From an uncultured Phycisphaerae bacterium (GTDB lineage Bacteria; Planctomycetota; Phycisphaerae; Phycisphaerales; SM1A02), in NCBI GenBank assembly GCA_913046275.1, contig CAJWSE010000001.1, positions 1-42,930 on the forward strand: a stretch of DNA of 42,930 bases, written 5' to 3'. The translations under genes and the position numbers were made by a program. The notes beneath the pieces are model-generated. The model saw only the letters and a list, made by a program, of their open reading frames with translations. It had not been told where the DNA came from and did no database searches. Shown here one piece after another: positions 28,408-36,985 of the stretch. Position 1 is the stretch's first letter. Each line of letters starts with the position of its first letter.

Positions 28408-28458
28408 ACGGTTCATATTTATTGCCTACTTTATTATTAAGGCAGATCAACACAATCG

Positions 28459-29325
28459 ATGCCATCAAGCAGAACACAACCTAAAAAAATAGGTCATTAC
28501 ACCGTCCTTGCAAAACTCGGTGAGGGGGCTGCTTCAATACTATATGCGGTGCAAAATCCAAAAGATAAGCAAGTCTCAGCGCTAAAATACGTTGAAAAGA
28601 CAGATGAGAAATCACAGAGATTCTTAGACCAAGTTGAGCAAGAATATGCCATTGGGTCAAAACTCAACCATCAGTATATTCGTAAACTTCGAAAATTAGT
28701 CAGACATCGTAAGTTTCTCAAAATCACAGCGGTATCTATGTTGATGGAACTTGTTGACGCAACAACCCTAGATCAACAACTTCCTAAAAACCACAATCAG
28801 GCAGTTGACATTTTCTTACAAGTTGCCAAAGGCCTTGCGCATATGCATGGCAGAGGTTTTGTCCATGCGGACATCAAACCAAATAATGTTCTTGTCGATG
28901 AAAATGCGCAAGTAAAAATTATTGATTTAGGCCAGGCCTGCGCAACTGGAACCATCAAAAAACGCATTCAAGGTACACCGGGGTATATGGCACCAGAGCA
29001 AGCGCACCGAGGCGAAATTACACCAGCAACTGATATATATAACCTTGGGGCAATGATGTATTGGGTGCTCGTCGGAGAAGTTATTCCCACTGCCATGCCA
29101 CCAAAAAAAGACCGAGGTAGTCTAGTGGGTGGTGCGGTAGACGCGGATAAAGTCGAGTTGCCGGTTCCGCCACATGAGCGTAATCCCAGAATCCACAAGT
29201 TGCTTTCAAAACAAATTATGGATTGTGTTCAACCGAACCCTACTAATCGACCGGAGTCTATGACCGTCGTCGTGAATCGACTTGAACTTATTCAAGATGT
29301 ATTAAACGAACCAATGAACGAATAA
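28459..29325 (+). CDS. Soluble Hanks-type Ser/Thr protein kinase
   Basis: This 288-residue protein is a kinase domain with little else: glycine loop LGEGAASILYA, catalytic-lysine strand SALKYVEK, the catalytic loop HADIKPNN (the usual HRD is HAD), DLGQA in place of DFG, and GTPGYMAPEQ. It lacks the transmembrane segment common in such kinases. The missing arginine of HRD means activation-loop phosphorylation may not be needed. It ends 1 base before the stop of the second kinase on the other strand, so the two are tail to tail. Confidence 0.9.
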   Translation: MPSSRTQPKKIGHYTVLAKLGEGAASILYAVQNPKDKQVSALKYVEKTDEKSQRFLDQVEQEYAIGSKLNHQYIRKLRKLVRHRKFLKITAVSMLMELVDATTLDQQLPKNHNQAVDIFLQVAKGLAHMHGRGFVHADIKPNNVLVDENAQVKIIDLGQACATGTIKKRIQGTPGYMAPEQAHRGEITPATDIYNLGAMMYWVLVGEVIPTAMPPKKDRGSLVGGAVDADKVELPVPPHERNPRIHKLLSKQIMDCVQPNPTNRPESMTVVVNRLELIQDVLNEPMNE

Positions 29326-29326
29326 A

Positions 29327-31270
29327 TTATTCTTGGAAGAGTTTGCCATCTGCTGTCCACAATAATACTTCGTTATTTAAATCAAATTTAATTCCAACTG
29401 GGGGTTCTGGAATCCAGTCTAGTTCTTCGGTAATATCAGAGGCAATTGTGTATTTGTAAGCTTTCCCACCTGCTATATAGCCAATTGTCTTACCATTAAC
29501 TCCAACTGCGCATTGTTCAATCACTGAATCAAGTTGTAGGTCTTGCGCTATATTGAGAGACATTTCCGAATTAAACGTTCTTATCTGGCCACGTAAACCC
29601 ACAAGAACGGTAGTGCCGTTTCGGTCCCCAATAAAACATGGTGATTTCACACCCTGAACCCTCCGAACTTGTTTTGGGAAACTACTTACAGTCCAAACAT
29701 AAAAATCTCGGTTGTTTGCAGCAAACAGACGATCTCCCATGTTGCTAAACTCAACTGCAAGAAATTCACCTGAATTTGAAAGCGCACGTAGATTATCTTT
29801 TGACTTACCCACAAGATGTATCGACATATCTTTACAAGTAAATGCGACGCATCGTTCCGTGGCTGCAACCTGAGAAATGTCAGGGAAATTGCCACTAAAC
29901 TTGATTGTAGGTGTTTGCTGCTGCAAAGAAACCAAACGTCCCGAAACGCTGGTGATTACCGCAAGCGACGCACCGTTTTGCGATAGTGCAAGGTGTGCAC
30001 CTTCGGGATCAATATTAATAATTGGCAAGGGGATAGATTGGCCATCACTATTCTTCGCATAATATTCATCATCAATAATTGCTGCAAAAGTTGCTCCATT
30101 TGTGGAAGCAACCATTACAGAGGGTGGAGAAGCAAACAAGAGTAGCTCCTCGATTTCTTTGCTGCCAGGCACCTCGGTACCTGCCGATCCATGAATTAAT
30201 ACTTCTTTTTCTTTGTTTAATTGCTCTACTTGAGTTTGTAATGTTTCAATCTCCTGAGATTGCTCAGAACGCATCGAAATAACAATCGAACCAACTAGTG
30301 TGAGTAATGAAACAAAAAATATTGTGCCATAAAATTGTTTTTTATGCCGTAATGTAAATAGTTTAAAATGATCGAATAGTGTTGATTGTCTTGCTTTGAT
30401 TGGCCTATTGCCCAGGTAACGCAGCATATCTCTCCCAAATGCACCCGCTGTCTCATACCTCTTTTCTCTATTAGTTGAAAGCGCCATCAAAATAATTGAT
30501 TCTAGGTTTTGATCAATTGAAGCATCGTATGTTGTTGGTTTCACCGGCTCTTCTTGACAAATCTGGCGAACAGCCTCATAAATGGGTAAACCCTCAAGAG
30601 TACGAGGCAAACGCTTTGTCAACATTTGGTACAAAACTGCACCAAGAGCGTACACATCACAACGAGCATCGATATCAAAGATTTTAGCATCAACTTGCTC
30701 TGGTGCCATAAATTGAACCGTTCCAACAAGGCGCCCCGCTTCGGTCATCGCTTCTTCAGTCACAGTATCTTGGTTGAGGGAACGGGCAACTCCGAAATCG
30801 ATAATCTTTGGTTCGTTATTTGCATCAATGAGTATATTTCCGGGTTTTAAATCTCTGTGAACAATACCCCTGTGATGCCCATGCTCTACAGCAGAAGTAA
30901 CCATAGTAAATAGTTTTAAAAGTTCGCGCCGTTCCGGTTGCATATCATCGATATAGTCCGTCAACTCACGAGCATTTTCTACATGTTCCATCACGTAGAA
31001 TGGTGTCGCGCCATTTCCATCATCATGAGTCCCAGCATCGTAAATTTTAGCAATCCAAGGATGGTCGAGTTTCCCAAGTATCTCGACCTCTTGGTAAAAA
31101 CGTTTCGCAGCATTAACGCTAAACATTCCACCGCGCAACACCTTTATGGCAACCCTCCTGCGCGGATGCTCTTGCATAGCTGTGTAAACTACTGACATCC
31201 CGCCCTCACCGAGTAATTCTACAATTTTATAACCGCCAATTACTTTTGGAATCAAGCTTTTGTTATTCAT
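29327..31270 (-). CDS. Transmembrane Hanks-type Ser/Thr kinase with propeller-like extracytoplasmic domain
   Basis: This 647-residue protein has an N-terminal kinase domain (residues 10-290: LGEGGMSVVY, VAIKVL, HRDLKPGNILI, IDFGVAR, GTVQFMAPEQ), all canonical. A transmembrane helix lies at about 313-334, then a short coiled coil (QEIETLQTQVEQLNKEKEVL), then about 280 residues of repeated beta strands (for example GDRNGTTVLVGLRGQIR) resembling a beta-propeller. The likely layout is a cytoplasmic kinase with an extracytoplasmic sensor. Its ATG lies inside the end of the BFD-type gene (8-base overlap), implying translational coupling. It is active-looking, unlike several other enzymes in this window. 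Confidence 0.88.
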   Translation of the reverse strand: MNNKSLIPKVIGGYKIVELLGEGGMSVVYTAMQEHPRRRVAIKVLRGGMFSVNAAKRFYQEVEILGKLDHPWIAKIYDAGTHDDGNGATPFYVMEHVENARELTDYIDDMQPERRELLKLFTMVTSAVEHGHHRGIVHRDLKPGNILIDANNEPKIIDFGVARSLNQDTVTEEAMTEAGRLVGTVQFMAPEQVDAKIFDIDARCDVYALGAVLYQMLTKRLPRTLEGLPIYEAVRQICQEEPVKPTTYDASIDQNLESIILMALSTNREKRYETAGAFGRDMLRYLGNRPIKARQSTLFDHFKLFTLRHKKQFYGTIFFVSLLTLVGSIVISMRSEQSQEIETLQTQVEQLNKEKEVLIHGSAGTEVPGSKEIEELLLFASPPSVMVASTNGATFAAIIDDEYYAKNSDGQSIPLPIINIDPEGAHLALSQNGASLAVITSVSGRLVSLQQQTPTIKFSGNFPDISQVAATERCVAFTCKDMSIHLVGKSKDNLRALSNSGEFLAVEFSNMGDRLFAANNRDFYVWTVSSFPKQVRRVQGVKSPCFIGDRNGTTVLVGLRGQIRTFNSEMSLNIAQDLQLDSVIEQCAVGVNGKTIGYIAGGKAYKYTIASDITEELDWIPEPPVGIKFDLNNEVLLWTADGKLFQE

Positions 31271-31538
31271 CTGCTTTTTTGTTTATTCGTTTATTCTTAT
31301 TAAACTCTACACGCTGTTCCTTGTAGCACTCCATATCAATATCAATATTCATGGGCAAACCTTTAACGTAAAGTGAATGTAGCTTTTTTAAAAATGGTAT
31401 GCACCACCCACAGGAAGTGCCAGAGTCTAAACATTGAGAAAGCTGAGAGGCAACTTTAGGATCTTCCCTCTCTAAGAATGAACATAATTTACCCAATGAA
31501 ACTCTATGGCAAATGCAAACTTGATCATCTTTTTCCAT
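31263..31538 (-). CDS. BFD-like [2Fe-2S] cluster protein
   Basis: This 91-residue protein matches the bacterioferritin-associated-ferredoxin/NifU-middle type: Cys8 and Cys10 in VCICHRVSLGKL, and Cys43 and Cys46 in CGWCIPFL, the expected C-x-C and C-x-x-C ligands. Such domains carry a [2Fe-2S] cluster and act in iron release or as redox switches. The C-terminal 40 residues (YKEQRVEFNKNKRINKKADE at the end) are charged. It precedes and overlaps a transmembrane kinase gene, and follows the LigD-like gene by 6 bases. Coupling of a BFD protein to a kinase is not something I recognise. Confidence 0.82.
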   Translation of the reverse strand: MEKDDQVCICHRVSLGKLCSFLEREDPKVASQLSQCLDSGTSCGWCIPFLKKLHSLYVKGLPMNIDIDMECYKEQRVEFNKNKRINKKADE

Positions 31539-31544
31539 AAATAA

Positions 31545-32291
31545 CTAAACCCAAACCTGACAGATTAAATGCGGCTCTTTTACTTTCCCCGTAAAAGTGC
31601 CAATTGTTGTGGTAACGAGTTTGACCTCAAAATCTGGGTTTTCATCAAGCCAAGTGTTAATCTGTGTATCGACATACCCCAGCGCATCATCAGTTAACTT
31701 GCTATGAAAGGTTCGAACATGGGACGCACCTGTTCCTGTGTTATTTGGTAATCGAGCCCACTTGTTTTCTTCTTTTTTAGAGTTCCCAAATGCTGTAATT
31801 TTTCTTGTTAATCCATAAACTGCTTCTTTATTTTCAATAGGCACATCACCAACTTTAGGTTTAGGAAGTGGCGGCGCCGGCTCTTGTGATTGATCTTCAA
31901 AAATTCTCCTGAGTGCAAGAACGCCTTCTCCGGATAAAATTTCGAACTCTACCAGTGGGCCATCTTCCCACTGAATCATCATGTTCCAGCCCTTTTGTAT
32001 TTCTCTCCACATAACAACTGAGCCGAAAGCAAGACGAGTTATTGTTCCACGTTCGCCATCTATCTTTCCCTCAATCTGAAGATATTCGGGCCTATGATCC
32101 GGTCGAGCATCAAGGTCCACCCACCTACTTTCAGAAATAAGGTCTGGTCGTTCATCCACTCTAAAACTTACCAGTGGTTTTTCACTTGCTGCATCGACCG
32201 CGAGAAGCCAGTCAAAATGAGATGTTCCATCAGGCAAATCGTGCTGAAGAACGACTGTGGCAAATGGTGATTCTTTGGTTGGTGCTGCCAT
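31545..32291 (-). CDS. LigD 3'-phosphoesterase-like protein with a second C-terminal domain
   Basis: The first 125 residues of this 248-residue protein resemble the phosphoesterase (PE) domain of bacterial DNA ligase D: LPDGTSHFDWLL (His25, Asp27) and PDHRPEYLQIEG (His66) line up with the two active-site histidine segments of PE domains, followed by GERGTITRL. Residues from about 165 on form a different unit (FHSKLTDDALGYVDTQINTW and so on) that I do not recognise. Residues 133-165 are proline-rich and act as a linker. A strong GAGGAG precedes the ATG. It starts a probable operon with the BFD protein and the kinase. Confidence 0.6.
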   Translation of the reverse strand: MAAPTKESPFATVVLQHDLPDGTSHFDWLLAVDAASEKPLVSFRVDERPDLISESRWVDLDARPDHRPEYLQIEGKIDGERGTITRLAFGSVVMWREIQKGWNMMIQWEDGPLVEFEILSGEGVLALRRIFEDQSQEPAPPLPKPKVGDVPIENKEAVYGLTRKITAFGNSKKEENKWARLPNNTGTGASHVRTFHSKLTDDALGYVDTQINTWLDENPDFEVKLVTTTIGTFTGKVKEPHLICQVWV

Positions 32292-32422
32292 GACTTACTC
32301 CTCTTTTGCTATTTTTTGTAGCCTACCACGGAAATTCGACTTAGGGGCGTGCAACAAACTTCTGCCTACCGTATCATGACGTTAGTGACACTCATCGTGA
32401 ACTGTAGAGAGAAAGATACAAC

Positions 32423-33094
32423 ATGAATAACCAAAAAAACACAATATGTATGGCTTTATGTGGGATGCTTTTAGCAATAATCGTCGGTTGTAGTCAACCG
32501 AGCAATACGGCGCTCCTGGAACGAGGAAGTTATGCTATGTGGCAAGGACGTTGGTCTGATGCTTCGCAAATTTACCAAAAAGCAACTCTTCAGCATCCGG
32601 GAGATTGTGAAGCTCAATATAATCTGGGCAAGTGCTATATGGAAATGAATGAGCCCATGAAAGCTTGCCCGGCGCTTGCAGTTGCAGAATCTCTGGCACC
32701 AAACAATAACGATATTTCTGATCTTTTTGCCAAAGCACTACTTGAAAGTGGCCAACGGGATCGATTGTTTTCCTACCTCTATCAACGAGCTCAAGAGCAA
32801 CAAAGTGTGCGTGATTGGCTGGTATTTGCCGAGTACACTATGGATCTCGATGACCCAGACTCAGCAACAAATGCAATCAATACTGCAATCGCAATCAGTA
32901 ACGGTACAAATGCTGAGCCCTATATAGTAGGCGCAGCTTTTGCTGAACGCTTAGGAGACGATTCACTTGCAGTAGCTCGCTGGCGTGAAGCATGGATGAT
33001 TGAACCAACAAACGAATCCGTCGCGAACGCACTTCGAGCCCATGGAGTCGTACCTGGTCCAACCATGACCGGTGTTGATGATAGTGCAGAATAA
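32423..33094 (+). CDS. TPR-containing lipoprotein
   Basis: This 223-residue lipoprotein has a signal peptide ending in the lipobox AIIVGC (Cys23). At least two tetratricopeptide repeats follow (ALLERGSYAMWQGRWSDASQIYQKA and AQYNLGKCYMEMNEPMKAC regions), and a further pair near residues 130-200 ends in a proline/glycine-rich tail. TPR lipoproteins act as assembly or docking factors in the envelope. The gene is divergent from the LigD-like gene and convergent with metG. Confidence 0.82.
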   Translation: MNNQKNTICMALCGMLLAIIVGCSQPSNTALLERGSYAMWQGRWSDASQIYQKATLQHPGDCEAQYNLGKCYMEMNEPMKACPALAVAESLAPNNNDISDLFAKALLESGQRDRLFSYLYQRAQEQQSVRDWLVFAEYTMDLDDPDSATNAINTAIAISNGTNAEPYIVGAAFAERLGDDSLAVARWREAWMIEPTNESVANALRAHGVVPGPTMTGVDDSAE

Positions 33095-33113
33095 CTGTTA
33101 CTTTTTAACTCGC

Positions 33114-34682
33114 TCAATAATCAACACGCGGGAACAGTGCAGTTTTTTCGACTATAACTCCTGGCTGTAATCCTCCCCAGATTGCGTATTTCATATTGAG
33201 CGAATCAATACTATCAAAACCAATCGCGCGATGGAATTCTTCTGCCTTATTTGGAATAACGGGAGCGAGCATAATCATTGATATTCGTAATGTTTCAAGA
33301 CATTGATACAAAATTGCACCAAGCTCTGGCTGTTTGGATTCGTCTTTTGCTAATTTAAATGGCGCAGTATCGTTTATAAATAAATCAACATCTCGAATCA
33401 GTCCCATAGCAATTTCGGTCGCTTTGGGGAGTGAAAATAAGTTAATACAAGAAGTCCACTCCTCGATTGCGCTGCTGCATTTTTGAGGCCAATCGAAACC
33501 ATTAAACTTCAGTGCAGTACCTTCAATCAGCTCTGAGGGAACAATACCGTCGTAGTATTTATTTACCATTGCTGTTACACGACTAGCGCAATTCCCAACC
33601 GTATTAACAAGATGTGCGTTATAAATATCGTGGAATTTAGCAGATGCAAAATCTGCATCTGTAGCACCTAGTGGACCCTGAGTAACAAGGTAGTACCTCC
33701 AAGCATCCATGTTGTATTTTTTGAGATACGCCTGAATTGTTTCAAGATCAATAAAGTTTCCAAGTGACTTTGACATTTTTCGACCTTCGCTAATCCAAAA
33801 ACTATGAGCATATACACACGCCGGCAATGGGATTTCTAGCGCCATTAGAATAGCTGGCCAAATTACTGCATGAAACCAAAGAATTTCTTTTCCAATTATG
33901 TGGTACGTTGCTGGCCAGTATTTTTCACGATTGTCAACACGTTCGCTGCTAGGCTGACCAAGACCAAGTGCTGTAATATAATTAAAGAGAGCATCAATCC
34001 AAACATAGATAACATGTTCTTCATCGCCGGGCATTTTAATACCCCAAGAGAAGTTTGTTCGACTTATGGGCACATCCTGCAATCCTTCTTTCAATCGACC
34101 AAGCACTTCATTTCTACGGCTTTCAGGGAGTACAAATTGTGGATTAGATTCAAACAGCTTCTCAATTCTCCCTTGGTAGGCACTCAAGCGAAAGTAATAG
34201 TTCTTTTCACTTGCTCGGACAAGTGGCTTCCCACTAATTGATGATGTGTAATTTAAATCTCGAGCACTGGTTTCGGTATGGTATTCCTCTTGACCTTCAT
34301 CGTACCAGCCCTCAAAAGTTCCTAAATATACATCTCCACGATCAAGTAAGGTTTGGACAAATGCCTGAACTTGTTCCATGTGGGATTTATCTGTTGTTCG
34401 AATGAAATCATCATTCGTTAAATCAAATAATCCCATAATTGAGCGGAATTCTTCAGAATTTTTATCTGCTAGCTCTTGGGGCGTCATCCCTTTGCTTAGG
34501 GCAGATTGTTCCACTTTTACCCCGTGTTCATCGGTTCCAGTAAGAAAAAAAACATCTTTTTCAAGTGATCTGGCTGATCTGGCGTAAATATCGCACAATG
34601 TTGTAGTGTACACATGGCCGATATGGGGTCTATCATTCACATAGTAGATTGGCGTTGTAATGTATCGAGTCTCTTGTGACAT
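33114..34682 (-). CDS. metG: Methionyl-tRNA synthetase
   Basis: This class I synthetase charges tRNA-Met. It has 522 residues, with the HIGH signature PHIGH near residue 19 and KMSKS (EGRKMSKSLGN) at about 301. The connective-peptide segment GWYDEGQEEYHTE lacks the zinc-binding cysteines, so this is the zinc-free type. There is no C-terminal dimerisation/OB-fold extension of the kind seen in longer MetG. No Shine-Dalgarno sequence precedes the ATG; a TACACT lies 7 bases upstream. The gene is divergent from the secreted TPR protein with 43 bases between starts. Confidence 0.96.
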   Translation of the reverse strand: MSQETRYITTPIYYVNDRPHIGHVYTTTLCDIYARSARSLEKDVFFLTGTDEHGVKVEQSALSKGMTPQELADKNSEEFRSIMGLFDLTNDDFIRTTDKSHMEQVQAFVQTLLDRGDVYLGTFEGWYDEGQEEYHTETSARDLNYTSSISGKPLVRASEKNYYFRLSAYQGRIEKLFESNPQFVLPESRRNEVLGRLKEGLQDVPISRTNFSWGIKMPGDEEHVIYVWIDALFNYITALGLGQPSSERVDNREKYWPATYHIIGKEILWFHAVIWPAILMALEIPLPACVYAHSFWISEGRKMSKSLGNFIDLETIQAYLKKYNMDAWRYYLVTQGPLGATDADFASAKFHDIYNAHLVNTVGNCASRVTAMVNKYYDGIVPSELIEGTALKFNGFDWPQKCSSAIEEWTSCINLFSLPKATEIAMGLIRDVDLFINDTAPFKLAKDESKQPELGAILYQCLETLRISMIMLAPVIPNKAEEFHRAIGFDSIDSLNMKYAIWGGLQPGVIVEKTALFPRVDY

Positions 34683-34689
34683 ATCGCAT

Positions 34690-34695
34690 AGTGTA
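34690..34695 (-). promoter_or_regulatory. -10-like hexamer upstream of metG
   Basis: TACACT on the minus strand ends 7 bases before the metG ATG, as at the ABC permease (6 bases). No Shine-Dalgarno sequence is present. Confidence 0.4.
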
Positions 34696-34708
34696 ATTAG
34701 GAACGCGC

Positions 34709-34718
34709 TATAAAGGAG
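34709..34718 (+). promoter_or_regulatory. TATAAA and Shine-Dalgarno sequence before the secreted TPR protein
   Basis: AAGGAG (34713-34718) is 7 bases before the ATG at 34726, a strong ribosome binding site. TATAAA (34709-34714) overlaps it and would be a -10 only if the message starts within or after the ribosome binding site. The site therefore most likely serves translation. Confidence 0.6.
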
Positions 34719-34725
34719 CCCTTGT

Positions 34726-36339
34726 ATGTATTTCCGTTTAATTCCATTTCTTGCAACCCTCCTTATTGGAACAAGCGCTTACGCCCAATATTCACTTGGG
34801 GGGGGTGATGCGCTTGATGCAAATACATCGCAGTTTGGTCCACACAATTCATCAAAACCGTTGCCCGCTGGAGTCAGCAATGGAGAACTTCGAGAAAGCG
34901 GCATACTTCAAGGGCGAAGTCTCAATCAAGATCTTGGGCGAAGCGCCTCAAATGCTGCAAATCTTCAACTTCTTTCTGATGCGGCAAATGAAGGAACCGT
35001 TGCGTACCAAGAAGCGCTTTATAATACCCCCTGGTATTGGAATAATTGGAGTTCTCAATCGGCACAATTTATGGCTCAGGGCGACACAAGCTATTTTAAT
35101 CCGAATTTTATTGATAACTGGGCTACAGCACCACAGCAAATGTCAAGTGGCAGGGGAATTCGCTCCTACTCACATGAGTGGAGTGCCGATACAGCTGGCA
35201 AGTTTGCTGTTCAGGGAGAATCGGAGGCTCCAAATGAGTGGTCAAAACGACAACTCAAGCAATATAAACTCGGGCAAGCACTTGGTGATGGTGATCCAGA
35301 ACCATCAAAAGATACGTCCCCTATTCCTATTGGAGAATTTGCGAGTGGCGAAACCAAAGGATACTTAACCGCAGCACCAATGACCGGCATCACTGCAGAA
35401 ACAACAGACCAGCCTACTTCTGCGCTTGGCTTTTCTGCATGGGATGCTGCTCGAATTGCGGAAGACGAAGCAAGTGGAAATGGAAATGGACAACTCGTTC
35501 AACCTTGGCGAACAGCAGAAAATCGACTTGAGGAAACTCCTATTAATTCACAGGTTGATATCTCGGAACAGTACAACCAAGTATTAAAAAGTATTGAAGA
35601 ACTTTCAAAACAAAAAGCTCTTGACTTAGGCAGCCCTGATGAAGCTGATGCACTTAAGGAACTTGAATACATTTACTCTCAATTGCAAGAGGGTCTTACT
35701 GGTATTCCGTTTTCGGGTGATGATTTGGATGATTTGGATAGTGCAGTTGAAGCAGTTACGGTAGCACAAGATAGCGAACTCACTGATGATGAAATTAATA
35801 CAATCGCAGCATCACTTCGACATGGTGAAAAAATAACACAATTTGCAGGAAATGATGCCACTCGATTCGACGAACTGCTGCAACTTGGTGAGCAAGCAAG
35901 TGAAAATAAGCAATATTTCGAAGCGCAAAAACGATTTAACCAGGCACTGCAATTCATCCCGGGTCATCCCTTGGCCACTGCTGGCTTGGGCAACGCTAAC
36001 ATTGGTGCAGGCCTCTATCTTTCTGCTGGTTATGTGTTGCAGTCTCTTTTATCGTTTCAACCAGAAATGATTGATGTGACCTTTGATCCATCACTCTTAC
36101 CTCCAAGAATTGAACTTGTTCGAGCGGGCGTTGAAATAACCAAGCGGCTTAAAATAGAACGTGATGCCGGTACTTATGGATTTCTCTTGGCATATATTGG
36201 GCATCAAATTCAAGACTTAGACATGATTCAACGTGGCCTTCAAACTCTCCAGAAACATACTGATGATGATGATCCACTGGTGCCATTGTTAAAATCAATT
36301 TGGCTTAAGAGCGCGGCGGCAGAGTCGCAAGACGAGTAA
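34726..36339 (+). CDS. Secreted TPR-containing protein
   Basis: This 537-residue protein has a signal peptide (MYFRLIPFLATLLIGTSAYAQ). The N-terminal half is low in recognisable structure (Ser/Asn/Gly-rich, with YNTPWYWNNWSSQ near residue 100). The middle is acidic and helical, with KSIEELSKQKALDLG and DDLDDLDSAVEAV. TPR-like helices occur near residues 385-440 (LLQLGEQASENKQYFEAQKRFNQAL and the GHPLATAGLG that follows). Function is unknown. Its last 35 bases overlap the 3' end of psd on the other strand. Confidence 0.8.
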   Translation: MYFRLIPFLATLLIGTSAYAQYSLGGGDALDANTSQFGPHNSSKPLPAGVSNGELRESGILQGRSLNQDLGRSASNAANLQLLSDAANEGTVAYQEALYNTPWYWNNWSSQSAQFMAQGDTSYFNPNFIDNWATAPQQMSSGRGIRSYSHEWSADTAGKFAVQGESEAPNEWSKRQLKQYKLGQALGDGDPEPSKDTSPIPIGEFASGETKGYLTAAPMTGITAETTDQPTSALGFSAWDAARIAEDEASGNGNGQLVQPWRTAENRLEETPINSQVDISEQYNQVLKSIEELSKQKALDLGSPDEADALKELEYIYSQLQEGLTGIPFSGDDLDDLDSAVEAVTVAQDSELTDDEINTIAASLRHGEKITQFAGNDATRFDELLQLGEQASENKQYFEAQKRFNQALQFIPGHPLATAGLGNANIGAGLYLSAGYVLQSLLSFQPEMIDVTFDPSLLPPRIELVRAGVEITKRLKIERDAGTYGFLLAYIGHQIQDLDMIQRGLQTLQKHTDDDDPLVPLLKSIWLKSAAAESQDE

Positions 36340-36979
36340 GGCCTCCACGAATAGACTGACCCTTTTTCACATGAATGGAAACATCATTTGGTCTTGGTAA
36401 GATTAGCTCAGTCGTGGACCCAAACTTAATCATTCCAAATTGTTCCCCCTGCATCAGTTTGTCACCTTTGTGGATTGGGCACACAATATGTCTAGCCACT
36501 TTACCTGAAACTTGGCGCAAACCAATCTGTTCGCCCTTATAGACAAAAAAAAGTGTATTTGATTCGTTGACCTTTGCAGACTCTTCCGTTCGCGCATCCA
36601 GAAATTTTCCCTTGCGGTATATAGACTGTATAAGTAAACACTCGCATGGTGCTCGATTGATATGAACATTTAGAACGCTTAAGAAAATTCTAATTACCAC
36701 CCCTGGCCCTTCGATGGTTTCATGAGAATCCACAAACTCAACAGCAGACACAACACCATCTGCGGGGCTTAGCATCATGCCATCGGGTAAGTTGGAGGGG
36801 ATTCTTCGATATGGGTTTCGAAAAAATGAGACCAAAACAAGCCAAAAAACCACGGATGTTGCAATAAGAATCCACCAGAGCTGCGAATTGCCTAAAAAAT
36901 TAATGCCTAATCCAAATGGAATAGCCAGTACGAGTGAAATAGTAAGCCATTGGGGCCACCCATATTTTGTCAAGGTCAA
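36305..36979 (-). CDS. psd: Phosphatidylserine decarboxylase (short type)
   Basis: Psd makes phosphatidylethanolamine at the inner membrane. This 224-residue proenzyme has a hydrophobic N-terminus (two helices, residues 10-50), SPADG near residue 71, LNVHINRAP near residue 103 with the conserved histidine, and the self-cleavage site FGST (Gly187/Ser188) that generates the pyruvoyl group. The short form without a long N-terminal domain is typical of some bacterial and archaeal types. No pssA is adjacent. It starts 6 bases after the HTH-membrane gene ends. Its end overlaps the convergent secreted TPR gene by 35 bases. Confidence 0.93.
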   Translation of the reverse strand: MTLTKYGWPQWLTISLVLAIPFGLGINFLGNSQLWWILIATSVVFWLVLVSFFRNPYRRIPSNLPDGMMLSPADGVVSAVEFVDSHETIEGPGVVIRIFLSVLNVHINRAPCECLLIQSIYRKGKFLDARTEESAKVNESNTLFFVYKGEQIGLRQVSGKVARHIVCPIHKGDKLMQGEQFGMIKFGSTTELILPRPNDVSIHVKKGQSIRGGLTRLATLPPRS

Positions 36980-36985
36980 AGAGGA

